Below the pieces are notes generated by a model. It searched no databases and was not told where the DNA came from. It saw nothing but the letters and a program-made list of their open reading frames with translations. This document shows positions 8,157 to 16,809 of a stretch of DNA of 50,634 nucleotides, piece by piece. Source of the stretch: CAYLYM01 sp964387645 (GTDB lineage Bacteria; Calditrichota; Calditrichia; RBG-13-44-9). Every line of letters starts with the position of its first letter. Position 1 is the first letter of the stretch. A program made the translations under genes and the position numbers. The stretch is from the NCBI GenBank assembly GCA_964387645.1, contig CAYLYM010000013.1, positions 1 to 50,634 of the forward strand. The letters are read 5' to 3'.

Positions 8157-11100
8157 TTAATGTAGTTCTAATTTTTTCTGAGATAATGTTTCAAAGTAAA
8201 TTTTTATATACTCTCGGTATTCCTGTGAATAACCTTCTTGTAGTGCTTCCATTAAAGCTTTGCGTAACTTGTCTTTTTTCTCAAGCAATTCTTTGCGCAA
8301 TTGTGGTGGAGATTTAACCAATACCTGATTTTCACGTTCTGCTTTTCTTTTTTTAGAAAATTCTTTTTCTCTCATCGACTTTTGTGCGTCAAGTAACCGG
8401 GATAAAATTCTTTCCTGACGTTCAATCACTTTCCGATCCAGGCGTTGTGCTTTTAAATCCTTAACTACTTTTTCCATTTCGTCAGCTAATTCATCCATTC
8501 GGCCTAAAATATCTCTTCTGCTTCCAGTTTGTTTTGTCAGTTCTTCTAACGACTTTTTAATCATCTCTTGTTGAGCAGCCAGGCGGGCCAAATCAGATGA
8601 AGAGAGAGGAAGTCTTCCTTCATTCTTAAGCTTCTGAAAAAGAGAAAGTGTTTCCTGATTTAATTGCCCTTGTTGTCCAACCATTTGTTGCAATTGTTGT
8701 AGAAACTCCTGAAATCCCGAAGCAGAAGATGCTTGCGCCATTTGACTCAAAGAATTTTGCATGTTCAATAAAGCCTGATTAAATCCTGCCATTGCTCGTT
8801 GTTGCGCTCTGGAAGCCTGTCTGGGATTACGATTCTCCAGATAACCGACCGTTTCTTGCATTGCCTTGAGAATGTTTGACATAATTTTATTCATTTGTGG
8901 AGAAATAAAAAACGTTTGATTAGAAATTTGGATAAGTTGTTTAATCAACTGAAGTGTAGCTGTTTGAAGATGAAATTGTTTTTGAGCAATGTGATTGATT
9001 TGTGCTGAAGCTGCCGTAATTCTTTCAGTTCGTTTCATTATTTTTTCTTGCTCAAAGGAAGAGGTAAGCATGTCTCGAATCGTCTTTTGCATTGCATCTG
9101 CTAATTCTTGTTTTTGTTGCTGCAACATATTTTGTTTCGCCATTTGAAGCAAACTTTGAAGTTGATCAAGGTTTGCTTGAATGTTTTTCCCGGTTTCTAA
9201 GGCTTCTTCTTTTTGTGTAATGTTCATCTGTTTTTGCATACTGGTCATCATTTTTTGTATCTGAGCATTCTTCAGGAGGGATTTTGCCGCATCCAATTTT
9301 TGAGAAAATGTTTCCATTAATTCTCGATATACTTCATTTGTTTCGTCAATTTTCTGATCTAAATAATCCGTATGTTGTTGAAGCATTTTCTCTTTCTCTT
9401 GTAATCGGTCAAATTCTTCAATGGTTAGTCTGTTTTCAGCTAATTTTTCATTCACTTTTTGTTGCTCTTCTCCGATTTCTTCGGCCAATCTTACCAATTC
9501 ATCCATTTTTTGTTCGAGTTGAACTCTTTTAAATAATTCGTAAGTACGTTCAATACTTTTTTCAAATTGTTCTACAGAAAACTGGAGTCTCTCCAATGCT
9601 TTCTGGATTTGCCTTGGGTCAGCCTGTTGCAAAGCCTGGCTCAATTGTTCCAATGCCTTTTTTAATTCAGGCGTAGCAAGCTCCTGGAACATTTTCTGTA
9701 ATTCAAAATATTTTTCTAAAGTTTCCGCGCTTAACAGATCCCGACGATCCAGACTTTCAATAAAATCATTCAATTTTTTCTGAAATTCTTCTAATTTTTC
9801 AAGTGATTTTGCTTGCTTACCTATCTGATTCTTGAGCCTCTGTTTTTGCTCCCAACTCACTTCCTGACTTCGTTTTAACTCTCTTTGTATTTCCTCAAGT
9901 TTCTCCTTCAACTCTTTGGAAGTTTCTACTAATTCCTTCACATCCTCAATTTGTTCCTCCTGGGCTTCTTCCGCTCTGTCCAAAATTTCCAGAAGTGACG
10001 GAAACCGGATGGTGAAGGTCCTCGTCCTGAAAACTTTTGGTCCCCGGAAAGCATCATTATCCCAAACTTCAACATAATACTGTAAATAATCATCCGGAAC
10101 TAAATAAAAAGGGGTTAAATCCCAGATGGTTCCACAAAAAGCTTTCCCTTTCTCCACAATTTTATATGGTAATTTCAACTGAAATTCACTGCTATCTTTC
10201 GGAGAACTTGCCCTAAAAATATATCCTTTTAAAAATAAATTCGAAAAACCATAGTCATCATGGAGCTCGATAAAAAGAGGTAACTCTAATTCATTCTCAA
10301 TATCTACGTCCTTTCCGGGCTGAGTGATCTCTGCAAAAGGATATTCATCGTTCAATGGAAATATGCTATATTCAACAGGTTTATAATTTGCAATACTATC
10401 CTGATCAAAAACTTTTATTGTGTAAAGAATATTTTTCTCAACAATGAAAGATCCATGAGCTGTATGCCCAGAGATCCTTAATGGGACCTGAGTCGAATCA
10501 CTAAATAATATATACGCTTTAGTGAGTTGCTTATCTGTTTCGATATTAATTTCTACCCGACTTCCCCTTAAGGCGGTAATTTCCCCATCATTGGCTGGCA
10601 AAAGAGTAGGCGACAATCCAGAATAAGCCGGAGGCATAATTTTCACTTGAAAATTTCGGATTACCGGTCTTTCTTTAATTAAAATAGTCCCCATTTCGGA
10701 AGTTACGCTTTGGGAGCGGAAACGTGAAAAACTTAAATCTGCTATGAAGTAATATTGAAAAGGATTTTGCACATGATTTAATTTATATTCGAAAAATTCC
10801 TTATCAGGAACGGGAATAGTCAACTTTTTGACATCCGATTTTTTCAAATTTTCATCATCAAATTTTTTTAAACTTTGCAGAATGAGAAATAAACGAAGGG
10901 GTTTTACACCTTCAACTTTTCCTCGCAAAACTACCGAATTATTCCGTAAAATTTCTTGATTTCCCGAAAGGTTTATTACTTTTATAGGAAGCTCTTCCTG
11001 AAAATTTTTCCAGGGGAAAATAATCTTACGAAATGCACTACCCACCTGATTCGGAAAAAAAAGATAAACAAAGGAACAAAATAAACTCGCTAATAGCAAT

Positions 11101-11588
11101 GGCCTGGCATTTACTCGTAATGTTTTTAAAGAAAACGCGGGTTTAAGATTTACGTCTGAGAATTTTTTCCAAAGCTGGTTTAATGCCATATTTCTTAAAA
11201 TAGTAGAACCACTGCTCGAATGTTTATGGTAAATCTGAAGGTAGTTCAATAATGCATCTTGAATATTTTTGTCCATTCTACCTATTCTAATCGCTGTGCG
11301 TTGAAGCATCTTCTGTGAAGGAGAAAATATTTCACGAAGGTTGGGTAAGATATAATAAATGGTATAAAAAAGATACCATAGAAACACAATTCCAATAAAA
11401 CCCTGACGAATAGTTGGTGAAATATCAAATAATAAGTTTAAAAATAAAAAAATGGAAATAGCAATAAAACTAATAGATAAAAAACGAAATGTTTTTTCGA
11501 GAATTTTTATTAAATAATATTGGCGGTGGATTTTAGTAATTTGTCGAAAAATTTTTTTATATTTTTTATCAATATCTATTTCTGTCAT
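8157..11588 (-). CDS. DUF4175-family membrane protein with long coiled coil
   Basis: A 1,143-residue protein. Two transmembrane helices lie at about 37-56 and 63-82, and a third at about 162-180. The stretch between them, ending in a DALLNYLQ-like segment, matches the start of DUF4175 proteins. Residues about 190-545 are beta-rich and probably form periplasmic Ig-like domains. From about 545 to the end it is almost all coiled coil, very rich in Gln, Glu, Lys and Leu. DUF4175 proteins in FCB bacteria usually sit beside DUF4159, MoxR ATPase and BatA-like genes. Here a DUF4159 gene lies directly upstream (66 bp), but the MoxR and VWA partners are not in the window. The function is unknown; an envelope structural or tethering role is an inference. 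Confidence 0.8.
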   Translation of the reverse strand: MTEIDIDKKYKKIFRQITKIHRQYYLIKILEKTFRFLSISFIAISIFLFLNLLFDISPTIRQGFIGIVFLWYLFYTIYYILPNLREIFSPSQKMLQRTAIRIGRMDKNIQDALLNYLQIYHKHSSSGSTILRNMALNQLWKKFSDVNLKPAFSLKTLRVNARPLLLASLFCSFVYLFFPNQVGSAFRKIIFPWKNFQEELPIKVINLSGNQEILRNNSVVLRGKVEGVKPLRLFLILQSLKKFDDENLKKSDVKKLTIPVPDKEFFEYKLNHVQNPFQYYFIADLSFSRFRSQSVTSEMGTILIKERPVIRNFQVKIMPPAYSGLSPTLLPANDGEITALRGSRVEINIETDKQLTKAYILFSDSTQVPLRISGHTAHGSFIVEKNILYTIKVFDQDSIANYKPVEYSIFPLNDEYPFAEITQPGKDVDIENELELPLFIELHDDYGFSNLFLKGYIFRASSPKDSSEFQLKLPYKIVEKGKAFCGTIWDLTPFYLVPDDYLQYYVEVWDNDAFRGPKVFRTRTFTIRFPSLLEILDRAEEAQEEQIEDVKELVETSKELKEKLEEIQRELKRSQEVSWEQKQRLKNQIGKQAKSLEKLEEFQKKLNDFIESLDRRDLLSAETLEKYFELQKMFQELATPELKKALEQLSQALQQADPRQIQKALERLQFSVEQFEKSIERTYELFKRVQLEQKMDELVRLAEEIGEEQQKVNEKLAENRLTIEEFDRLQEKEKMLQQHTDYLDQKIDETNEVYRELMETFSQKLDAAKSLLKNAQIQKMMTSMQKQMNITQKEEALETGKNIQANLDQLQSLLQMAKQNMLQQQKQELADAMQKTIRDMLTSSFEQEKIMKRTERITAASAQINHIAQKQFHLQTATLQLIKQLIQISNQTFFISPQMNKIMSNILKAMQETVGYLENRNPRQASRAQQRAMAGFNQALLNMQNSLSQMAQASSASGFQEFLQQLQQMVGQQGQLNQETLSLFQKLKNEGRLPLSSSDLARLAAQQEMIKKSLEELTKQTGSRRDILGRMDELADEMEKVVKDLKAQRLDRKVIERQERILSRLLDAQKSMREKEFSKKRKAERENQVLVKSPPQLRKELLEKKDKLRKALMEALQEGYSQEYREYIKIYFETLSQKKLELH

Positions 11589-11654
11589 TTTATAATCACC
11601 AAATATAAACCTGGGAGATAAATTTACTTTAATTTTGTTTAAATATTCAAACCA

Positions 11655-12338
11655 TCAATGAATCAATGCCCAGATTAGGATGTTTGTTCCCATCTTTAGT
11701 GCATTTTCTCTAATTTCTGGTGGATCATTATGAATATCAGGATCCTCGCAACCATCACTTATATCCGTATTCAACGAATAAAATACCACCAGACGACCTT
11801 CATAAAATAGACCTAATCCATGGGGAGGTCCACCATCATGTTTATGAATTTTTGGTAATCCATTCGGAAAATCGAAAGCCGTATGAAAAATAGAATGTGA
11901 AAAAGGTAATTCAACCCAATCTAATTCCGGGAATACTTTCTTCATTTCACGTCTAAAGGACTTGTCCATTCCATAATCATCATCCGCCCAGAGGAAACCC
12001 CCACTGGTGAGATATTTTCGTAAACGAACAACTTCTTCAGGTGTAAATTTGATATTCCCATGACCCGCTATATAAGCGAGGGGATACTTGAAGAAATCTT
12101 CACTTAAAATATCTACAGTAACTTCTCTTTCTGTAGTATTGATAGCAAAATTATCTCTTATAAATCGAAATAAATTCACAAAGGTAGTTCGATTGCCGTA
12201 CCAATCTCCGCCACCACCATATTTAATTCTGGCTACAGTTACCGTTTCTTGTGCATAACCCAGGTTAAAGTAAAAAGGCAAAATTAAAAAGGCATAAATA
12301 AATGGTTTGAGGACTTGTTTACAGAATTTCATTAGCAT
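11655..12338 (-). CDS. DUF4159 secreted protein
   Basis: A 227-residue protein with an N-terminal signal peptide (about 1-29, ending FNLGYAQ). A DUF4159 domain makes up the rest: VTVARIKYGGGGDWYGNR, then LAYIAGHGNIKFTPEE, a GGFLWADDDYG motif and the C-terminal NILIWAL helix. The fold resembles the class I glutamine amidotransferase-like parts of BatA-type proteins, but no catalytic triad is evident to me. It precedes the DUF4175 gene on the same strand, a pairing seen often in this group, so the two are probably co-expressed and act together in the envelope. No biochemical function is established for DUF4159. Confidence 0.85.
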   Translation of the reverse strand: MLMKFCKQVLKPFIYAFLILPFYFNLGYAQETVTVARIKYGGGGDWYGNRTTFVNLFRFIRDNFAINTTEREVTVDILSEDFFKYPLAYIAGHGNIKFTPEEVVRLRKYLTSGGFLWADDDYGMDKSFRREMKKVFPELDWVELPFSHSIFHTAFDFPNGLPKIHKHDGGPPHGLGLFYEGRLVVFYSLNTDISDGCEDPDIHNDPPEIRENALKMGTNILIWALIH

Positions 12339-12692
12339 TTAAAAAGTATCAAATTCTTTAATTTCTCAAATTAAGATATAATATATAAAGAATAATATAA
12401 CCTGTTTAGTTTTTTATAAACATTCTACTATAAAAACATCATTAGCTTAATCAAATGTTTATTGTTAAATAATTATCATAATTAAAAGCACTAATAATTT
12501 TTTCATAAATAGTTGTTCTTGTTATGTTTTTAGGATTTTAACTCAATTTTTTATTACAACTTTTTTTACCCAAATCGGGATTCAATAGTTGCCTTAAATA
12601 TAAAAAAGGGGATTCGTAATAATCAGTTCAATATAATATTATAGACTGATTATTACGAATCCCCTGCAATAGCATCTCTATATAAAAGCTTA
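12339..12692. other. Gene-free stretch with the operon terminator
   Basis: No reading frame is supported. The right end holds the strong hairpin at 12608-12664 (listed separately). The remainder (12339-12600) is AT-rich and probably contains the promoter for the DUF4159-DUF4175 unit. Confidence 0.5.
12601..12664 (-). terminator. Rho-independent terminator, 20-bp perfect stem
   Basis: GGGGATTCGTAATAATCAGT (12608-12627) is perfectly complementary to 12645-12664, with a 17-base AT-rich loop. On the minus strand the stem is followed directly by TTTTTTA. It lies 28 bp after the stop codon of the DUF456 gene, so it ends the long surface-protein and signalling operon. The stem is longer than most intrinsic terminators. 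Confidence 0.85.
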
Positions 12693-13202
12693 TTAGATTA
12701 GAATTTTACTTGCAACTATGACTACCATGGTCAGTGAGCCAAGAACTTTTACTGTTAAACCACCAACTTTTCCGATTAGTGCACCATAAGTTGCATGTAG
12801 CGCATCTTTGAAATGTTTGCCACGGATCAATTCCAAAGTTATAGTTCCCACAATAACACCAATAAATCCACCGATTATAGCTCCGAGAATAGGGCTGACA
12901 AAAAATCCACTTATACTACCCACAATTCCCAGAATAATTCCGGATATCGTACCTAATCTCGAAGCACCGTATCGTCTGGCTCCAAAAGCAATAACTATAT
13001 ATTCTAAAAATTCAACAACTATAGCTATAAATAATAAAGTAAGTAAAAAAGTTAAGGAAAATTTATTAAATCCAGTGGCAAGACCGTACCAACCTGCATC
13101 AAAAACAATAACAAAATTTCCTGGAATACTAAAAAAATTCGAGATAAGACTAAATAAAAGAATTAAAACAAACAGAATTTCTAAGATTTCCATATCTGGC
13201 AT
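12693..13202 (-). CDS. DUF456-family membrane protein
   Basis: A 169-residue integral membrane protein, almost entirely hydrophobic, with about four to five helices and many Gly-rich segments (GTISGIILGIVGSI, GAIIGGFIGVIVGT). The order of segments, with VEFLEY in the second quarter, GARRYGASR before the Gly-rich helices and a C-terminal helix, fits DUF456. The function of this family is not known. Its start is only 4 bp after the stop of the STAS gene, so the two are almost certainly translated from one message. It is the last gene before the terminator. Confidence 0.8.
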   Translation of the reverse strand: MPDMEILEILFVLILLFSLISNFFSIPGNFVIVFDAGWYGLATGFNKFSLTFLLTLLFIAIVVEFLEYIVIAFGARRYGASRLGTISGIILGIVGSISGFFVSPILGAIIGGFIGVIVGTITLELIRGKHFKDALHATYGALIGKVGGLTVKVLGSLTMVVIVASKILI

Positions 13203-13206
13203 CCCA

Positions 13207-13983
13207 CTATTTTATTCCTTGATCAAAATTTTCCTTAGCATACTGTAGGGCAAACTTGCTACGCTTTTTCCGACTATTTAAGCCAAGTTTGTTTAGTATA
13301 GATCTCACACCAAACCATCCCACCCTCGTAAAACCGAATTCTTCAGTGTTAAGAATTTTATTAATTCTATAAGCACCATATTTTGGATTTCGGGCAACAA
13401 TGTATTTTATTTTATTTTCCAAGCTTTGCATATAAAGTGGCACTTCTTTCTTTGCTCTTTTTTCTAAATTTTTATCAGATTCTTTCTTAACCGGAATTGT
13501 AGATTGGGCAACATTCGACTCTGGCCTGGGGGGAAAATATTCACTTCGAGCTGAAGAGTTCGTTAAAGAAGCTGGTGATTTAGAAAAAGTTTGTTCTGTA
13601 ACTTCAGTTTCTTTGGACTTTGGGGTAATTTCTTCAAATTTTTGAATTGCTTCCTCAACTGAATCATATACTTCCAATATATGATGAAATTCCAGCAATT
13701 CAAAAATTTCATAAACGTCAGGTATCATCCGAACTAATTTAAGATCACCATTATTTTCCCTGATAGACTTTATTTCGCTGATGAAAATCCCCCAACCTGC
13801 GGAACTAATGTAATCAACATTTCCCAAATCAATGATAATATTATATCTACCTTGTTTCAGGAGACTATTCAAAGCGCGTTCTACCTCAGAGGAGGTGGTC
13901 GTATCAATAAATCCTCCAACTTTAATAATTGAAATCTGATTTTGTTTTCCGGCCACCTCTGTGGATACTTGAATACCTTCCAT
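13207..13983 (-). CDS. STAS-domain protein fused to transposase-type HTH
   Basis: A 258-residue protein. Residues 1-117 form a STAS domain like the anti-sigma antagonists SpoIIAA and RsbV: IIIDLGNVDYISSAGWG (50-65), with Ser60-Ser61 where the regulatory phosphoserine sits. Residues about 120-182 are a Ser/Pro/Lys-rich linker. Residues about 187-237 look like the HTH_21 module of IS3-type transposases (NPKYGAYRINKILN, then VRSILNKLGL), followed by a basic tail. The last part is related to residues about 735-785 of the kinase-phosphatase encoded upstream (shared YG, RI, LNTE, G and T positions). A GGAGAG ribosome site precedes the ATG. STAS proteins normally switch by binding an RsbW-type kinase; a DNA-binding fusion suggests direct action on DNA. 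I know of no described family with this architecture. Confidence 0.85.
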   Translation of the reverse strand: MEGIQVSTEVAGKQNQISIIKVGGFIDTTTSSEVERALNSLLKQGRYNIIIDLGNVDYISSAGWGIFISEIKSIRENNGDLKLVRMIPDVYEIFELLEFHHILEVYDSVEEAIQKFEEITPKSKETEVTEQTFSKSPASLTNSSARSEYFPPRPESNVAQSTIPVKKESDKNLEKRAKKEVPLYMQSLENKIKYIVARNPKYGAYRINKILNTEEFGFTRVGWFGVRSILNKLGLNSRKKRSKFALQYAKENFDQGIK

Positions 13984-14101
13984 TCCAAACTCTCCGCTTA
14001 AAATAAAGGAATTTTGTAATTAAATTTAATAAATTAAAAATTTAACCTTTTAATTGTCATTAAACAATGTTTCTTTTTTATTCTTTTCTTTTGAGCAACT
14101 A

Positions 14102-16756
14102 TTACTCATTCTCGTCTTTTTTTGAAATATCTGAAGAATCTTCTTCTAACTTTTCTTTAGATTCTTTTTCATCCTCTAAAATTGATTTTTTATCTCCCCC
14201 ATTGGAATTAATTGGTCGTCCTCGGACGGTAATTATTTTTTCTTTACCAGAAGTGCTGGATGTTGGTACTTTAACAACAAAGGGATTAGTAGCTTCCAAT
14301 TTTTCTTCAGACCTGAAGCCTGTCATGATTTCACCATCTAAAGTTAATAATGGAGTACCGGGTGGCTTCAAACGTCTTTTTCCACCGCGTTTAACGAACA
14401 TTTCACGTTGTTCTTTCTTGTTCAATTTAGCTCGCTTTAATTCTTCATAAATCAAGCGCGGACTAATTTTTGTGTACCCATATTTCTCTGTATTCAACAA
14501 ATCACTGATCCGTTTTGGACCGTAATTAGGATGCTGGCGAATGATATCATATATTTTTGTCTTCTTCTCAATGCTTAAATGCCGCAATCCTACATTGGTA
14601 AATCCATGAAGCACTTCTCTAAAACGAACCATTCCACCATTTTCTAATATTTTTTTGTATTTATAATAGGTAGACGGAGAAATAGAAACTTTTTTACAAG
14701 CTTTCGAAACTGTTATATCGCTATTTTTGACCATCTCGAAAAGATCAGTGAACATTTTAACTTTGACATCCACAACTTCCATATTCTCTTTAATCGCGAC
14801 AAGTGTAATATCATCATTCTGCTCATATCCACCTGTAAAATTCAAGATATCCTCTTTAACATTCTTTACAAAATCTACGACGTCCAGATGACCATGCCGC
14901 CGTATTGAAGCTAAAAATCGTTCTTCTCCAAATAACTCCCTCTGGTGATTCATTGCTTCAGTAATTCCATCAGTATAAACAATCAGAATATCATCGGGAT
15001 GGAGTCTTATTCTGTCCGATTTAATTGTGCGCCGGAAAAGTGTTGAATCTGGAAGTGTAATACCTACAGGAAAACCAGGTGGATTTAAATAAAAGGTTTC
15101 TTTGGTCTTGCCCCGATAAAGAATCATGGGATTATGACCCGCACTGGCGAAAGAAATAACCCGTTCACGTGAATCCAAAATTATGTAAAAGGCTGTAACA
15201 AACATACCCTTTCGAATATCACCGGTAATAAAATCATTTACCTTGGAGAGAACCTCTGCTGGATTTTTATTTCCTCGCGCTTCCAATCTCAAAGCAGTAC
15301 GAATCATAGTCATTACCATTGAACCTGGTACACCCTTTCCTGAAACATCTGCTACACAAATACCAATTGTATGATCATCTACTTCAACAAAATCAAATAA
15401 ATCACCCCCTACTTCTTTGGCTGCTTGGTAATAGGAAGTTATGTCATAACCAACAACATTGGGGAAGTCGTCTGGTAGCAACATTTGTTGAATCTCTTGT
15501 GCTACTTGCAGTTCACGCTGCATTCGCTGCTGCTCCATTAAGTTCATTTGAGCTTCACGGAACTTACTCGTCATCTCATTAAAAGCCTGAGCAATTTCGC
15601 CCAATTCGTCGCTGGCATCTATATCTAATTCATCTTCATCAACGGTACCATGTCCAACCTGCCTGACCCACCCGGCTAATTTATGAAAAGGATCCATTAT
15701 AAGAGTAATCAAAACAAATGAACCTGAATATCCCACCAGTAAAACTATTATTAAAAGTAATAGCAAATTAAGTCTGGATCTCGAAATACGTTGCTTAATC
15801 GTAAATTCATTAACTAAAATATGAGCGTATCCTAAAGGTCTTGTTTTTATTCCTCCCACACGTACAGGAGTAACAAAATCATACAGAATGCTATCCTCAC
15901 GCACTACATAACGATATATTTTAGTTTGATTAAGCGTATCGATTAATTTCTGCTCACCGAAATATATAGTTTCACCTCGAAGACCTTTTAGAATTAAATC
16001 CTGTCGATAAGGGTAGGTTGTTTTAGGTCGCTGAACAGAATCTGTCACCAACGTCATTGTAATGATATCAGGTCGGGTTTCTTTAACAGATTTTGCATTT
16101 TCAGTCAAGGTAATATGATCATTAAAAGGCTCAAATGAAATTTTAGCTAAATTTTCACTCAAAGCCTGACTGGTAGTAAAAATATCTCTCGTGATATTTT
16201 GTTCAATCTTTGAATTAAAATAAATAAAAGAAAATATTGAAAGGGCAGTTATAATTGCACAAGTAACCAGTGTAAATTTTGTCCGCAATGTAAGAGAATC
16301 CCAGATCATTAAAATTTTTGGATGTTCTACTTTTTCACGTACTTTAGTTAAACGTAATTCATTTCCACGGTTCGTTACATTATACTTAATATCATCCATC
16401 AATTTGCGCATCATAAAGATGCCTAAACCACCTTTCTTACCAATCGATACATACTTTTGTAGATCAGGATTCTTCACCTGGCGGGGATCAAAACTTTTTC
16501 CATGATCAATAATAACTATAGTTAAGCTCAATTTCCTAATGATTGCCCTAATGATTATCTGTCCATTTTTAATGTCGCGGTAACCATGTCGGATGATATT
16601 GGTACATGCTTCGTCTACTACTAATTTAAACGAATTTGTAACTCGATCGGTGAATTTATATTTCCTGCCAATATGTTCAATAAATTCACGTACCTGCTTC
16701 AGATATACCATCTGAGCAGGAATTATGATTTCTTCTTTTTGAACGTTTTTAAACAT
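14102..16756 (-). CDS. RsbW-like kinase + sensor + PP2C phosphatase + transposase-type HTH
   Basis: An 884-residue membrane protein. Residues 1-140 are an RsbW-like HATPase (DEACTNIIRHGY at 48-59, DHGKSFDP at 84-91, GGLGIFMM at 109-116). Helix one (about 159-179) and helix two (about 330-353) flank a sensor domain of about 150 residues, probably periplasmic. HAMP follows (about 354-405), then a SpoIIE/RsbU PP2C domain (about 440-656) with all metal-binding acidic motifs: GGDLFD, DVSGKG, YTDGITE and NDDITL. Then comes a first HTH (about 670-705, SISPSTYYKYKK) and an HTH_21-like module (about 727-780, HPNYGPKRISDLLN), both as in IS3/IS481 transposases, and a polar, largely acidic tail. Kinase and phosphatase in one chain could set the phosphorylation of the neighbouring STAS protein. 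It starts 53 bp after the PorV-like gene. Confidence 0.88.
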   Translation of the reverse strand: MFKNVQKEEIIIPAQMVYLKQVREFIEHIGRKYKFTDRVTNSFKLVVDEACTNIIRHGYRDIKNGQIIIRAIIRKLSLTIVIIDHGKSFDPRQVKNPDLQKYVSIGKKGGLGIFMMRKLMDDIKYNVTNRGNELRLTKVREKVEHPKILMIWDSLTLRTKFTLVTCAIITALSIFSFIYFNSKIEQNITRDIFTTSQALSENLAKISFEPFNDHITLTENAKSVKETRPDIITMTLVTDSVQRPKTTYPYRQDLILKGLRGETIYFGEQKLIDTLNQTKIYRYVVREDSILYDFVTPVRVGGIKTRPLGYAHILVNEFTIKQRISRSRLNLLLLLIIVLLVGYSGSFVLITLIMDPFHKLAGWVRQVGHGTVDEDELDIDASDELGEIAQAFNEMTSKFREAQMNLMEQQRMQRELQVAQEIQQMLLPDDFPNVVGYDITSYYQAAKEVGGDLFDFVEVDDHTIGICVADVSGKGVPGSMVMTMIRTALRLEARGNKNPAEVLSKVNDFITGDIRKGMFVTAFYIILDSRERVISFASAGHNPMILYRGKTKETFYLNPPGFPVGITLPDSTLFRRTIKSDRIRLHPDDILIVYTDGITEAMNHQRELFGEERFLASIRRHGHLDVVDFVKNVKEDILNFTGGYEQNDDITLVAIKENMEVVDVKVKMFTDLFEMVKNSDITVSKACKKVSISPSTYYKYKKILENGGMVRFREVLHGFTNVGLRHLSIEKKTKIYDIIRQHPNYGPKRISDLLNTEKYGYTKISPRLIYEELKRAKLNKKEQREMFVKRGGKRRLKPPGTPLLTLDGEIMTGFRSEEKLEATNPFVVKVPTSSTSGKEKIITVRGRPINSNGGDKKSILEDEKESKEKLEEDSSDISKKDENE

Positions 16757-16809
16757 AAGTCTTCATCTATTTTCTAAAATCCTTTTAATTTTTTATAACC
16801 ATTTTATTC

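Noticed and set aside
12808..13248. 146-codon plus-strand frame
   Set aside because: It is a mirror of the DUF456 gene and the end of the STAS gene; the minus-strand reading is well supported.
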